From positions 1 through 35,063 of the IMG/VR virus record IMGVR_UViG_3300047562_000914: a stretch of 35,063 nt of DNA; one strand, written 5' to 3'. Source of the stretch: a virus. Shown here piece by piece: positions 1-4,534 of this stretch. The translations under genes and the position numbers were made by a program. How positions within the stretch are numbered: position 1 is the first letter of the stretch; each line of letters starts with the position of its first letter. Under the pieces are notes generated by a model. The model saw only the letters and a program-made list of their open reading frames with translations, did not search any database and had not been told where the DNA came from.

Positions 1-83
1 AAAGGAATAACTGTCAACCCCATCCCACATAGAAAGAGAAAGAATTGATTTGCTGCCAGTGTTTCTACAATGTGGAAAATCAT
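1..83 (-). CDS. Partial micro-ORF, membrane protein, runs off the window
   Basis: The reading frame opens at an ATG at 83 and is still open at base 1, giving at least 27 residues that start MIFHIVETLAANQF and continue into a hydrophobic stretch (FFLFLCGMGLTVIP) that looks like a membrane segment. Its ATG overlaps the stop codon of the gene before it in the ATGA arrangement, which suggests translational coupling. It is the last visible member of a chain of overlapping tiny genes. No family is recognised; the case for coding rests on the overlap pattern and the hydrophobic segment. Confidence 0.45.
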   Translation of the reverse strand, partial: MIFHIVETLAANQFFLFLCGMGLTVIP

Positions 84-151
84 TGAGAACAAATCCAAGA
101 CAACATCAGTATAGCATAGATGAGAGTGGAAAACAAGAGTGTTTTAAACAT
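80..151 (-). CDS. Micro-ORF of 23 residues, single membrane segment
   Basis: A 23-residue frame beginning MFKTLLFSTLIYAILML is almost entirely one hydrophobic helix after a short basic start. Its start overlaps the stop of the preceding gene (TGATG) and its stop overlaps the next start (ATGA). That chained spacing at both ends is the main evidence that it is translated, because length alone would not support a call. No family is recognised. It could be a small membrane effector or an unexpressed spacer frame. Confidence 0.35.
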   Translation of the reverse strand: MFKTLLFSTLIYAILMLSWICSQ

Positions 152-273
152 CACATTCCTCCGTCTCTAAAACCAACAATATACCCAATAATTATCCCAC
201 ACATAAAAGCAATAAACAAGTATAAGATGTGAGAGAAGAACTCAATGAATATGATCCAATCAGTCGTCGTCAT
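151..273 (-). CDS. Micro-ORF of 40 residues, membrane protein
   Basis: The frame starts MTTTDWIIFIEFF and carries a long hydrophobic region across residues 6-35, enough for one long or two short membrane helices, ending with a short polar tail (GFRDGGM). A GAGG ribosome-binding site lies just upstream, inside the 3' end of the preceding acidic gene, with which it overlaps by 14 bases in another frame. Its stop overlaps the next start. No family is recognised. Confidence 0.45.
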   Translation of the reverse strand: MTTTDWIIFIEFFSHILYLFIAFMCGIIIGYIVGFRDGGM

Positions 274-376
274 CTTCATCCTCGTATGTAGATGGTTCCT
301 CAAATAGTTCATCCATTTTTAGTTGTAGAACTTTTTGCTGAAGTTCTTTTAAATCCTCTTCTGTTAGAACAATCAT
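260..376 (-). CDS. Acidic 38-residue protein
   Basis: The protein begins MIVLTEEDLKELQQKV with a short amphipathic helix and ends in a run of Glu and Asp (EDEDDDD). Its ATG overlaps the stop of the upstream gene in the ATGA arrangement, so translation is probably coupled. It is too short for a domain call. A strongly acidic tail is common in small phage proteins that bind basic partners or mimic DNA charge, but no function is assigned here. Confidence 0.5.
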   Translation of the reverse strand: MIVLTEEDLKELQQKVLQLKMDELFEEPSTYEDEDDDD

Positions 377-552
377 TTATCCTTGAGTAGTTCTTCTATT
401 CGTTTACGCATGTTCTCACTATCTTGTTTGAGATAATCTCTCAAAGAATATCCACGCTGCCCTCGCATGATACATGTTCCTTGATAGAACATAGTGGCAG
501 CAAAAACCAACAGGAAAACAATTCCTATTATTTCAGGGTAATGTCTAGCCAT
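373..552 (-). CDS. 59-residue membrane protein
   Basis: The frame reads MARHYPEIIGIVFLLVFAAT and has one clear membrane helix at about residues 7-23, followed by a charged cytoplasmic-type tail rich in Arg, Lys and Glu (residues 30-59). It overlaps the gene before it by 25 bases and the gene after it by four bases. This pattern of one N-terminal helix plus a charged tail is typical of small phage membrane proteins; no family is recognised. Confidence 0.55.
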   Translation of the reverse strand: MARHYPEIIGIVFLLVFAATMFYQGTCIMRGQRGYSLRDYLKQDSENMRKRIEELLKDK

Positions 553-728
553 GGGAATACTGGTGGTATCACTCCAATGAGTCGAAGAAGACCTTCAGCA
601 AAAAGAGCAAGAACAACCCAACCAACACACATTGAAATAATCGAAGCATTACGATTATGTTGTCGTATGGCATCATCAATCATCTCCTGCACTTCAGTTC
701 TTGTAATAAATTCATCACTAGGTTCCAT
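528..728 (-). CDS. 66-residue protein with one or two membrane helices
   Basis: The protein starts MEPSDEFITRTEVQEMIDDA with a charged helical N-terminus (residues 1-28), followed by hydrophobic stretches at about residues 29-45 and 47-58. The ATG at 728 overlaps the previous stop in a TGATG arrangement, which favours it over a GTG one codon upstream. My impression is that similar proteins occur in cyanomyovirus genomes, without a known function. Confidence 0.6.
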   Translation of the reverse strand: MEPSDEFITRTEVQEMIDDAIRQHNRNASIISMCVGWVVLALFAEGLLRLIGVIPPVFPWLDITLK

Positions 729-877
729 CACTTCTCATCTCCCAAAAATTTTGCGAGAGGGTCTATTCTGGTTTTAACTATTTGTACTGCTCTCTTATAG
801 AACATATTGTCAGTATTACCAGATTCCTCAAAAGTTGCTTTAATACGGACCCAATTTTCGTAAGTGTGTTGGTCCAT
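728..877 (-). CDS. 49-residue soluble protein, first gene of the micro-ORF chain
   Basis: The frame begins MDQHTYENWVRIKATFEESG and is mostly polar and helical, with no membrane segment. It is the most upstream member of the overlapping micro-gene chain and is preceded by about 120 bases of non-coding sequence holding a possible -10 element, so transcription of the chain may start here. Its stop codon shares a base with the next start. No family is recognised. Confidence 0.5.
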   Translation of the reverse strand: MDQHTYENWVRIKATFEESGNTDNMFYKRAVQIVKTRIDPLAKFLGDEK

Positions 878-896
878 TTTTGCGATTCGTATTACT

Positions 897-902
897 ATTA
901 TA
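897..902 (-). promoter_or_regulatory. Possible -10 element for the micro-ORF chain
   Basis: Read on the minus strand this is a perfect TATAAT about 20 bases before the ATG at 877. A TTGCAT lies upstream but at a 21-base spacing, too far for a good sigma70 promoter. The rest of 878-1000 is AT-rich and shows no gene. Confidence 0.3.
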
Positions 903-1000
903 TACTAATTACAGGTATTTGAAATGCAATCAAATATCTTGATTCTGTAACACTACTATACAGAAAACGAAATAAAATATTAAATTGGTATTATATGAAA

Positions 1001-1085
1001 CGGAAAGGAGAGGATTCGAACCTCCGGAGGCTTTCACCTCTTTTGTTTTCAAGACAAACGCCTTAAACCACTCGGCCACCTTTCC
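1001..1085 (-). tRNA. tRNA-Ser (anticodon UGA)
   Basis: Acceptor arms GGAAAGG and CCTTTCC pair fully. The anticodon loop CTTGAAA gives UGA. A long variable arm, typical of serine tRNAs, separates the anticodon and T arms, and the T loop is TTCGAAT. CCA is not encoded. It lies eleven bases downstream of the small zinc-ribbon gene and reads UCA-type codons. Confidence 0.93.
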
Positions 1086-1095
1086 AATGTTAAGT

Positions 1096-1341
1096 TCAAC
1101 GAACTTCGAAGTCTAACCTACGAACTTTGCGTTGTCTTCTTGCCTCTTGCCAGGCAATATCTTGAGAAGTTAGAACGTTCTTTTGTTCTTTCTGTGTAGA
1201 GTTTACCATAACTACTCTACTTAAGTCAACAGCCGAAACACTATCACCTTTAACGGTCATCATATTAGGACAACCACAAACTTGAGTTTTATTTGTGCCA
1301 GTTAATTCTCTGTTGCAATCTCTGCATCTTACTATAATCAT
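1096..1341 (-). CDS. Small zinc-ribbon-like protein, 81 residues
   Basis: The N-terminal third carries Cys residues spaced as CRDC and, after a short loop, CGC (about residues 6-24), which looks like a compact zinc-binding ribbon. The C-terminal part is basic, with an ARRQRKVRR segment near the end. Small proteins of this kind are common in T4-like phages and often bind nucleic acid or RNA polymerase, but nothing in the sequence fixes the partner. It lies between the Dps-like gene (15-base gap) and tRNA-Ser, so it is probably cotranscribed with them. Confidence 0.7.
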   Translation of the reverse strand: MIIVRCRDCNRELTGTNKTQVCGCPNMMTVKGDSVSAVDLSRVVMVNSTQKEQKNVLTSQDIAWQEARRQRKVRRLDFEVR

Positions 1342-1356
1342 AATTCATAAATCCTG

Positions 1357-1791
1357 TCATTGTGTAAATGACCTTAACATCCAGATAAATTTGCCGTGTT
1401 CTTCATTTAAATCATCAACAAGGTTTGTTGTTCCTCTCGACTTTTGTGTCTCTGCTTCTTCGGCAACTTGACCCAAAAGTTCCACAATCTTTTCATGACA
1501 TTTGATCAAGTCATTCACCATTCCCATAGCATCTAGTGAACTATTTGCCTCTTCAACCTGAGATACTTGAGTGATTCTTGTTAAAGTAGGAACTGGTTTA
1601 ATATTTAGATATCTCATATGTTCGGTCAGACGGTCTATCTGTTCGAACATTGCTTCATAATGAGCACCAAATAAATCGTGGAACTCTTTAAAGTTAGGAC
1701 CAACTACATTCCAATGATACACCCAAGTTTTTTGAAACAATACAAAAAGACTTGCTTGAGTATCAGAAAGTAATTTATATAGTGTTTCCAT
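1357..1791 (-). CDS. Dps/ferritin-like protein
   Basis: The 144-residue protein matches the Dps fold family: the block around YHWNVVGPNF (residues 25-34) followed by FHDLF and YEAMFEQID is the family's ferroxidase region. By alignment from memory with E. coli Dps, His26, His38, Asp53 and Glu57 correspond to His51, His63, Asp78 and Glu82. The position equivalent to Asp67 is Gly42, so one iron ligand seems to be missing. Family members form a 12-subunit shell that oxidises and stores iron and protects DNA. I chose the ATG at 1791 because longer frames run into tRNA-Val and would split the conserved start. A late-type CATAAATA motif lies 17 bases upstream. Confidence 0.8.
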   Translation of the reverse strand: METLYKLLSDTQASLFVLFQKTWVYHWNVVGPNFKEFHDLFGAHYEAMFEQIDRLTEHMRYLNIKPVPTLTRITQVSQVEEANSSLDAMGMVNDLIKCHEKIVELLGQVAEEAETQKSRGTTNLVDDLNEEHGKFIWMLRSFTQ

Positions 1792-1807
1792 TATACTTTT
1801 TTGTAAG

Positions 1808-1815
1808 TATTTATG
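1808..1815 (-). promoter_or_regulatory. T4-type late promoter, one mismatch (CATAAATA)
   Basis: CATAAATA on the minus strand differs from the T4 late -10 consensus TATAAATA at one base and lies 17 bases before the Dps-like ATG. T4 late promoters need only this element, recognised by the phage sigma factor gp55. Confidence 0.45.
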
Positions 1816-1819
1816 AAAG

Positions 1820-1891
1820 TGGGCGATGAGGGATTCGAACCCCCGACCTACTCCGTGTAAAGGAGGCACTCTACCACTGAGTTAATCGCCC
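1820..1891 (-). tRNA. tRNA-Val (anticodon UAC)
   Basis: Acceptor arms GGGCGAT and ATCGCCC pair fully, the anticodon loop TTTACAC gives UAC, and the T loop is TTCGAAT. Discriminator A; CCA not encoded. Length 72. The first pair of the anticodon stem looks mismatched (C with T), otherwise it is canonical. Confidence 0.93.
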
Positions 1892-1894
1892 GTG

Positions 1895-1966
1895 TCCTCT
1901 GTCTGGGAATCGAACCCAGTATCCAAGTGCATTGTCTGCCTGTCCTTACCAATAGACTACCAGAGG
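1895..1966 (-). tRNA. tRNA-like sequence, anticodon not assignable
   Basis: This 72-base sequence has an acceptor stem (CCTCTG with CAGAGG), a short D arm with TTGGTAA in the loop, and a perfect T arm (CTGGG, TTCGATT, CCCAG). The anticodon region does not form a normal five-pair stem with a U at position 33; the best pairing is a short GCA/TGC helix closing a GACAA loop. A second copy with the same oddity lies at 3000-3072. It may be a degenerate tRNA or a stable tRNA-like RNA. Confidence 0.6.
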
Positions 1967-1969
1967 AAA

Positions 1970-2070
1970 GGTGATGAGTGCCCATCACCAGCGGAAGACA
2001 CTTTCCGCGATTTTCACTGCATTAGAGGGCAGTGAAGATATGATAGAATCAGACATTTCCAACCCTATCA
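1970..2070 (-). ncRNA. Array of four consecutive hairpins between two tRNA genes
   Basis: Four perfect inverted repeats follow each other: ggtgatg/catcacc (1970-1989), gcggaa/ttccgc (1991-2008), ttcactgc/gcagtgaa (2013-2036) and tgatag/ctatca (2041-2070, loop 18). Arms are 7, 6, 8 and 6 pairs; the first three loops are 6-8 bases. Nothing here is coding. It is presumably transcribed with the flanking tRNAs and could be a stable structured RNA, comparable in position to the non-tRNA stable RNAs of the T4 tRNA cluster. Strand is assumed from the neighbours. Confidence 0.6.
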
Positions 2071-2071
2071 A

Positions 2072-2143
2072 CTCCCCAACCTCGATTCGAACGAGGGACA
2101 GCAAAATTAACAGTTTTGAGTTCTACCACTGAACTATTGGGGA
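2072..2143 (-). tRNA. tRNA-Asn (anticodon GUU)
   Basis: Acceptor TCCCCAA with TTGGGGA, anticodon stem CAAAA/TTTTG around loop CTGTTAA (GUU), T loop TTCGAAT. Discriminator G; no encoded CCA. Its 5' end overlaps the last ten bases of the HNH gene. Confidence 0.94.
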
Positions 2144-2439
2144 ATATTTACAAAAGAAGGTTTGTGATAGATTGTAAATCCAGCGTGGAGTTCTCTATGA
2201 CAATTGGCACATAACATATAACATTTATCTGCCTCTTTCTTTTGTTTTTCCAAAGATTTTGTAGAACCAGAAATTTGGAACTCTTTTGTAGTTTCGTCTA
2301 TGTGGTGAAACTCAAGTGCTTCAAAACATCTATTATAACCACAAAATTCACACTTGCCTCCTTTATATTCAACAAGCAGTTCTTTAGTTCTTTTTCTCCA
2401 GTTTCCTACATTTTTCTTTAGTTTTTGTTGGTCTCTCAT
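2134..2439 (-). CDS. HNH endonuclease, probable free-standing homing nuclease
   Basis: The 101-residue protein has a basic N-terminus followed by CEFCGY, the FHHID motif and CANCHRELH (roughly residues 30-86): a zinc-supported HNH nuclease with catalytic His pair and two CxxC pairs. Such small HNH genes in phage tRNA clusters are usually selfish homing endonucleases that cut phages lacking them. It has its own perfect late promoter 26 bases upstream, and its stop codon lies inside the 5' end of tRNA-Asn, so the two genes overlap by ten bases. A role in packaging, as for some phage HNH proteins, is less likely in this context. Confidence 0.85.
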   Translation of the reverse strand: MRDQQKLKKNVGNWRKRTKELLVEYKGGKCEFCGYNRCFEALEFHHIDETTKEFQISGSTKSLEKQKKEADKCYMLCANCHRELHAGFTIYHKPSFVNIPQ

Positions 2440-2464
2440 AGTGATTAACTTAATGCGTTAATCA

Positions 2465-2472
2465 TATTTATA
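2465..2472 (-). promoter_or_regulatory. T4-type late promoter TATAAATA
   Basis: Perfect TATAAATA on the minus strand, 26 bases before the HNH ATG at 2439. It gives the HNH gene its own late transcription inside the tRNA cluster. Confidence 0.65.
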
Positions 2473-2497
2473 AGAGAATAAGAACCAAAAGGTTCAG

Positions 2498-2568
2498 AGC
2501 GAAATACGGGATTCGAACCCGTGACACCAACTTGGAAGGATGGGATGTTACCACTACACCAATTTCGC
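2498..2568 (-). tRNA. tRNA-Gly (anticodon UCC)
   Basis: Acceptor GCGAAAT with ATTTCGC, anticodon loop CTTCCAA (UCC), T loop TTCGAAT with a GGG/CCC-rich T stem. Discriminator U; no encoded CCA. Length 71. Confidence 0.92.
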
Positions 2569-2573
2569 GTTAG

Positions 2574-2604
2574 GACAATCATAAACTATTTGAGTTTGAT
2601 TGTC
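2574..2604 (-). repeat. Inter-tRNA hairpin spacer, copy 1
   Basis: GACAATC and GATTGTC form a seven-pair inverted repeat in the spacer between tRNA-Gly and tRNA-Arg. Related spacers occur at 2685-2715 and 2964-2993 in the same orientation. Confidence 0.6.
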
Positions 2605-2606
2605 AA

Positions 2607-2680
2607 CGACTCAGGAGGGACTTGAACCCCCGACCAACTGCTTAGAAGGCAGATGCTCTATCCAACTGAGCTACTGAGTC
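2607..2680 (-). tRNA. tRNA-Arg (anticodon UCU)
   Basis: Acceptor GACTCAG with CTGAGTC, anticodon loop CTTCTAA (UCU), T loop TTCAAGT. Discriminator G; no encoded CCA. Reads AGA, a codon favoured by AT-rich genomes. Confidence 0.94.
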
Positions 2681-2684
2681 ATGG

Positions 2685-2715
2685 GACAATCTTAAGGCAG
2701 GACCTTCAGATTGTC
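2685..2715 (-). repeat. Inter-tRNA hairpin spacer, copy 2
   Basis: GACAATCT and AGATTGTC pair over eight bases, and AAGG/CCTT extends the helix after one mismatch. It lies between tRNA-Arg and tRNA-Leu and closely resembles copy 3 in sequence, including the trailing CAAGTG. Confidence 0.65.
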
Positions 2716-2718
2716 AAG

Positions 2719-2802
2719 TGGGGCGAGCGGGACTTGAACCCGCAAGGTCTAACGACCGACTGATTTTAAGTCAGTTATGTTTACCAATTTCATCACCGCC
2801 CC
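2719..2802 (-). tRNA. tRNA-Leu (anticodon UAA)
   Basis: Acceptor GGGGCGG with TCGCCCC (one G-T pair), anticodon stem ACTGA/TCAGT around CTTAAAA (UAA), long variable arm as expected for leucine, T loop TTCAAGT. Length 84. Confidence 0.94.
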
Positions 2803-2807
2803 TTAGG

Positions 2808-2880
2808 TGCTCCTTGCGTGGATCGAACACGCCTCAGGCGAATTATGAGTTCGCTGCATTCACCAGATTGCTAAAGGAGC
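2808..2880 (-). tRNA. tRNA with CAU anticodon (Met elongator or Ile2)
   Basis: Acceptor GCTCCTT with AAGGAGC, anticodon stem GCGAA/TTCGC around CTCATAA (CAU), T loop TTCGATC. The CAU anticodon could be elongator methionine, or isoleucine if the C is converted to lysidine by host TilS. The full first acceptor pair argues against an initiator. Since an Ile(UAU) tRNA is encoded next to it, methionine is the simpler reading. Confidence 0.9.
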
Positions 2881-2881
2881 A

Positions 2882-2954
2882 ATGAGACTGCGGAGAATTG
2901 AACTCCGTTCACACCGTTATAAGCAGTGGGCCTTAACCAATAGGCGACAGTCCC
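2882..2954 (-). tRNA. tRNA-Ile (anticodon UAU)
   Basis: Acceptor GGGACTG with CAGTCTC (one G-T pair), anticodon stem CACTG/CGGTG around CTTATAA (UAU), T loop TTCAATT. It starts two bases after tRNA(CAU). An isoleucine tRNA with unmodified-type UAU is rare in bacteria, which normally read AUA with lysidine-modified CAU. Confidence 0.92.
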
Positions 2955-2963
2955 GCGAACAAA

Positions 2964-2993
2964 ACAATCATAAGGCATCAACCTCAGATTGTC
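2964..2993 (-). repeat. Inter-tRNA hairpin spacer, copy 3
   Basis: ACAATC and GATTGT pair, with AGG/CCT inside the loop able to extend the helix. It shares the order and the CAAGTG tail of copy 2 and separates tRNA-Ile from the second tRNA-like sequence. Confidence 0.6.
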
Positions 2994-2999
2994 AAGTGT

Positions 3000-3072
3000 T
3001 CCTCTGGCTGGGAATCGAACCCAGTTTCCATGTGTGTTGTCCACCCGTCCTTACCAATAGACTACGCAGAGG
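3000..3072 (-). tRNA. Second tRNA-like sequence, anticodon not assignable
   Basis: Closely related to 1895-1966: same acceptor CCTCTG/CAGAGG, same D-loop TTGGTAA and same T arm. The anticodon region again lacks a normal stem and U33. The best local pairing, GTG/CAC around GACAA, differs from the first copy's GCA/TGC by compensating changes, which suggests the odd helix is selected rather than random decay. Confidence 0.6.
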
Positions 3073-3075
3073 AAA

Positions 3076-3155
3076 TGCCGTGTGGTTGTGAATCTAAATC
3101 AAAACTCTTTGATAATCGCCCCACTGCATCTTATCTCAAGTTTTGAACCACGGCA
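3076..3155 (-). ncRNA. Structured RNA between tRNA-like sequence and tRNA-Lys
   Basis: An 80-base non-coding block is closed by TGCCGTG..GTT (3076-3087, two-base bulge) pairing with AACCACGGCA (3146-3155). It can continue inward through CAAAACT (3100-3106) with AGTTTTG (3139-3145). A competing hairpin, ATCAAA/TTTGAT (3098-3113), uses the same bases, so two exclusive folds exist. No known riboswitch is recognised. Confidence 0.55.
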
Positions 3156-3229
3156 ATGGGTCTGGAGAGGCTCGAACTCTCAACTTCCAGGTTAAAAGCC
3201 CGTTACTCTACCATTGAGTTACAGACCCA
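3156..3229 (-). tRNA. tRNA-Lys (anticodon UUU)
   Basis: Acceptor TGGGTCT with AGACCCA, anticodon loop CTTTTAA (UUU), T loop TTCGAGC. Its first base directly follows the stop codon of the upstream gene, with no spacer, so it must be released by processing from a common transcript. Confidence 0.92.
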
Positions 3230-3730
3230 TTAGAATCTAAATTTTCCAGGTTCTGTTGGTGGTTTATCCCTCACCAACTCATTAATAATACCACTCTCAG
3301 ATTGCTCGGTCAATCCCTCTGTGCCACTTGTAGAGGTGTCTATGCAATCAGGAACCCATGAAGCACATAATCTCATTTCTCCACCCAATAAACTCTGAGC
3401 TTTTGAGCCATCTGGAGCCTTCTCTATGAACCTAGGCAAAGGTATTTTAGGTGGATCTAAACCTCGTGTCAAGTCCTCATACTCCCTAATTGCTCTATCA
3501 ACATCTCTTTCCACTCTCCTTTTGACTAGATTAGGATCTTGGAGTAGAACATCGTTGATTATGGTCTGTGGGAAGAACTCCCTCTGTACCTCGTCTAGGA
3601 GGTCCCAGAGCGCCTCCTGTGGCGCTCCTGTGCATTGGGAGAGGGTTGCTACGATAGCACTGAGTATGGCGCTTATAATGATTAACTGCTTCTTGTCTAG
3701 TCTCTTCTTACCGAAATTAAAATTGAACAT
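3230..3730 (-). CDS. Membrane-anchored protein of unknown function, 166 residues
   Basis: After a basic start (GKKRLDKKQ) there is a hydrophobic helix at about residues 16-31 (IIISAILSAIVATLS), ending near a Cys that does not fit a strict lipobox. The rest is soluble, charged and then Pro/Ser-rich, and would lie outside the inner membrane. No family is recognised. It lies downstream of the RlpA-like gene, separated by a hairpin and a late-type promoter motif. A role in the envelope or lysis is possible but unproven. Confidence 0.65.
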   Translation of the reverse strand: MFNFNFGKKRLDKKQLIIISAILSAIVATLSQCTGAPQEALWDLLDEVQREFFPQTIINDVLLQDPNLVKRRVERDVDRAIREYEDLTRGLDPPKIPLPRFIEKAPDGSKAQSLLGGEMRLCASWVPDCIDTSTSGTEGLTEQSESGIINELVRDKPPTEPGKFRF

Positions 3731-3761
3731 AAAAAAAGAGGAGTAGCAACCGCTCCCCTCT
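3731..3761 (-). terminator. Intrinsic terminator after the RlpA-like gene
   Basis: On the minus strand AGAGG..AG pairs with CTCCTCT (two-base bulge), followed by seven T residues that abut the ATG at 3730. It ends the RlpA-like transcript or acts in the leader of the next gene. Confidence 0.65.
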
Positions 3762-3768
3762 ATTTATT
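3761..3768 (-). promoter_or_regulatory. Late-type promoter motif (AATAAATA)
   Basis: AATAAATA on the minus strand, 31 bases before the ATG at 3730, one base from the T4 late consensus. Transcription from it would start within the hairpin at 3731-3761. Confidence 0.35.
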
Positions 3769-3785
3769 ATTCAGTTGTTAGATTT

Positions 3786-4148
3786 TCATACCCGCGAGTA
3801 GCAAATTCTAGCAACACCTTGACTGGGTGAAGCAATAGTAGAGAATGCGCCATAAGACAAGTCAAGGTCTCTACCCGCGATATAAGGACCGCGATCATTA
3901 ACTCGCACAACTACAGACTTACCATTGGATTGATTTGTAACTCTTAGTCTAGTTCCGAATGGTAGCCATTTATGTGCTACTGATTTACCATAAGCATTGT
4001 ATCTTTCGCCGTTGGCAGTTGTCTGCCCGTGATATCCATCACCGACTCCATAATGTGATGCGAGGGAACATCCGCTCGCTGCCTTTGCTTGAAGGGGTGC
4101 TAATCCTGCAGTGGCAATGGCAAGAATTGAAAGTGTTTTAAGTAGCAT
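3786..4148 (-). CDS. RlpA-like secreted double-psi beta-barrel protein
   Basis: A 120-residue protein with a clear signal peptide (MLLKTLSILAIATAGLAPLQAKAA) followed by an RlpA/expansin-like double-psi beta-barrel. The family signature is complete: ASHYG near the start, TANGERYN, AHKWLPFGT, VRVNDRGPY and DLSYGAF. RlpA proteins bind or cleave glycan strands of peptidoglycan stripped of peptides. I chose the ATG at 4148 because it begins the signal peptide; longer frames need a TTG start. A sigma70-like promoter lies at 4278-4306 and a terminator follows. A phage copy could act on the host wall during infection or lysis; this is inference. Confidence 0.85.
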   Translation of the reverse strand: MLLKTLSILAIATAGLAPLQAKAASGCSLASHYGVGDGYHGQTTANGERYNAYGKSVAHKWLPFGTRLRVTNQSNGKSVVVRVNDRGPYIAGRDLDLSYGAFSTIASPSQGVARICYSRV

Positions 4149-4246
4149 TAAAATTAGTTGAACTCTACATCCGTATAGAAAGGGGGTACACCCTCTTCTC
4201 AAAGGGCACTTTCCACGGCTCTAAATCAAAATCAAAGTCTCATAAC

Positions 4247-4275
4247 AAAAAACCCTGCTCATAACAGGGATTTTT
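4247..4275 (-). terminator. Strong hairpin terminator
   Basis: CCCTG/CAGGG with a seven-base loop is flanked by A and T runs on both sides, so it can work in both directions. It ends the transcript of the 4316-4534 gene, just after a promoter -10 at 4278-4283. Confidence 0.8.
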
Positions 4276-4277
4276 AC

Positions 4278-4306
4278 ATAATAAGTTAATATTTAGGATT
4301 TGTCAA
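4278..4306 (-). promoter_or_regulatory. Sigma70-type promoter for the RlpA-like gene
   Basis: TTGACA (4306-4301) and TATTAT (4283-4278) with a 17-base spacer on the minus strand. The start site would fall right at the hairpin at 4247-4275, so the transcript would begin with that hairpin before reaching the ATG at 4148. Confidence 0.65.
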
Positions 4307-4315
4307 GAGGTTGGT

Positions 4316-4534
4316 TTACCGAACATCAATCTCTTGCTCATCGGTCCAATCCTCATCCTCAAGGCAAAGATATTCAAGTTCTTCTACACCTTCGGGTAAA
4401 TTAATCCATTCATCAAACTCAGCAAGCAGTGCCTGAGCGTTCTTGTGTCGATCTGCTTCATGGAGAAGTTCAATCTTGTTGATTGCCCACTCACGAACTT
4501 GTGCTACAGGTTCGCTTTCAATCTCGGTTTCCAT
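4316..4534 (-). CDS. Acidic protein of unknown function, 72 residues
   Basis: The frame begins METEIESEPVAQVREWAINK and is helical and strongly acidic, ending in a Glu/Asp-rich tail. A longer version from 4750 would overlap the GIY-YIG gene by more than 230 bases and its added N-terminus has odd Ser/Thr-rich composition, so I prefer the ATG at 4534, which overlaps the end of that gene by only 17 bases. No family is recognised. A terminator follows. Confidence 0.55.
   Translation of the reverse strand: METEIESEPVAQVREWAINKIELLHEADRHKNAQALLAEFDEWINLPEGVEELEYLCLEDEDWTDEQEIDVR

Noticed and set aside
50-232. Plus-strand open frame at the left edge
   Set aside because: It has no recognisable features and is antisense to the chained minus-strand micro-genes, which have better start-stop coupling.
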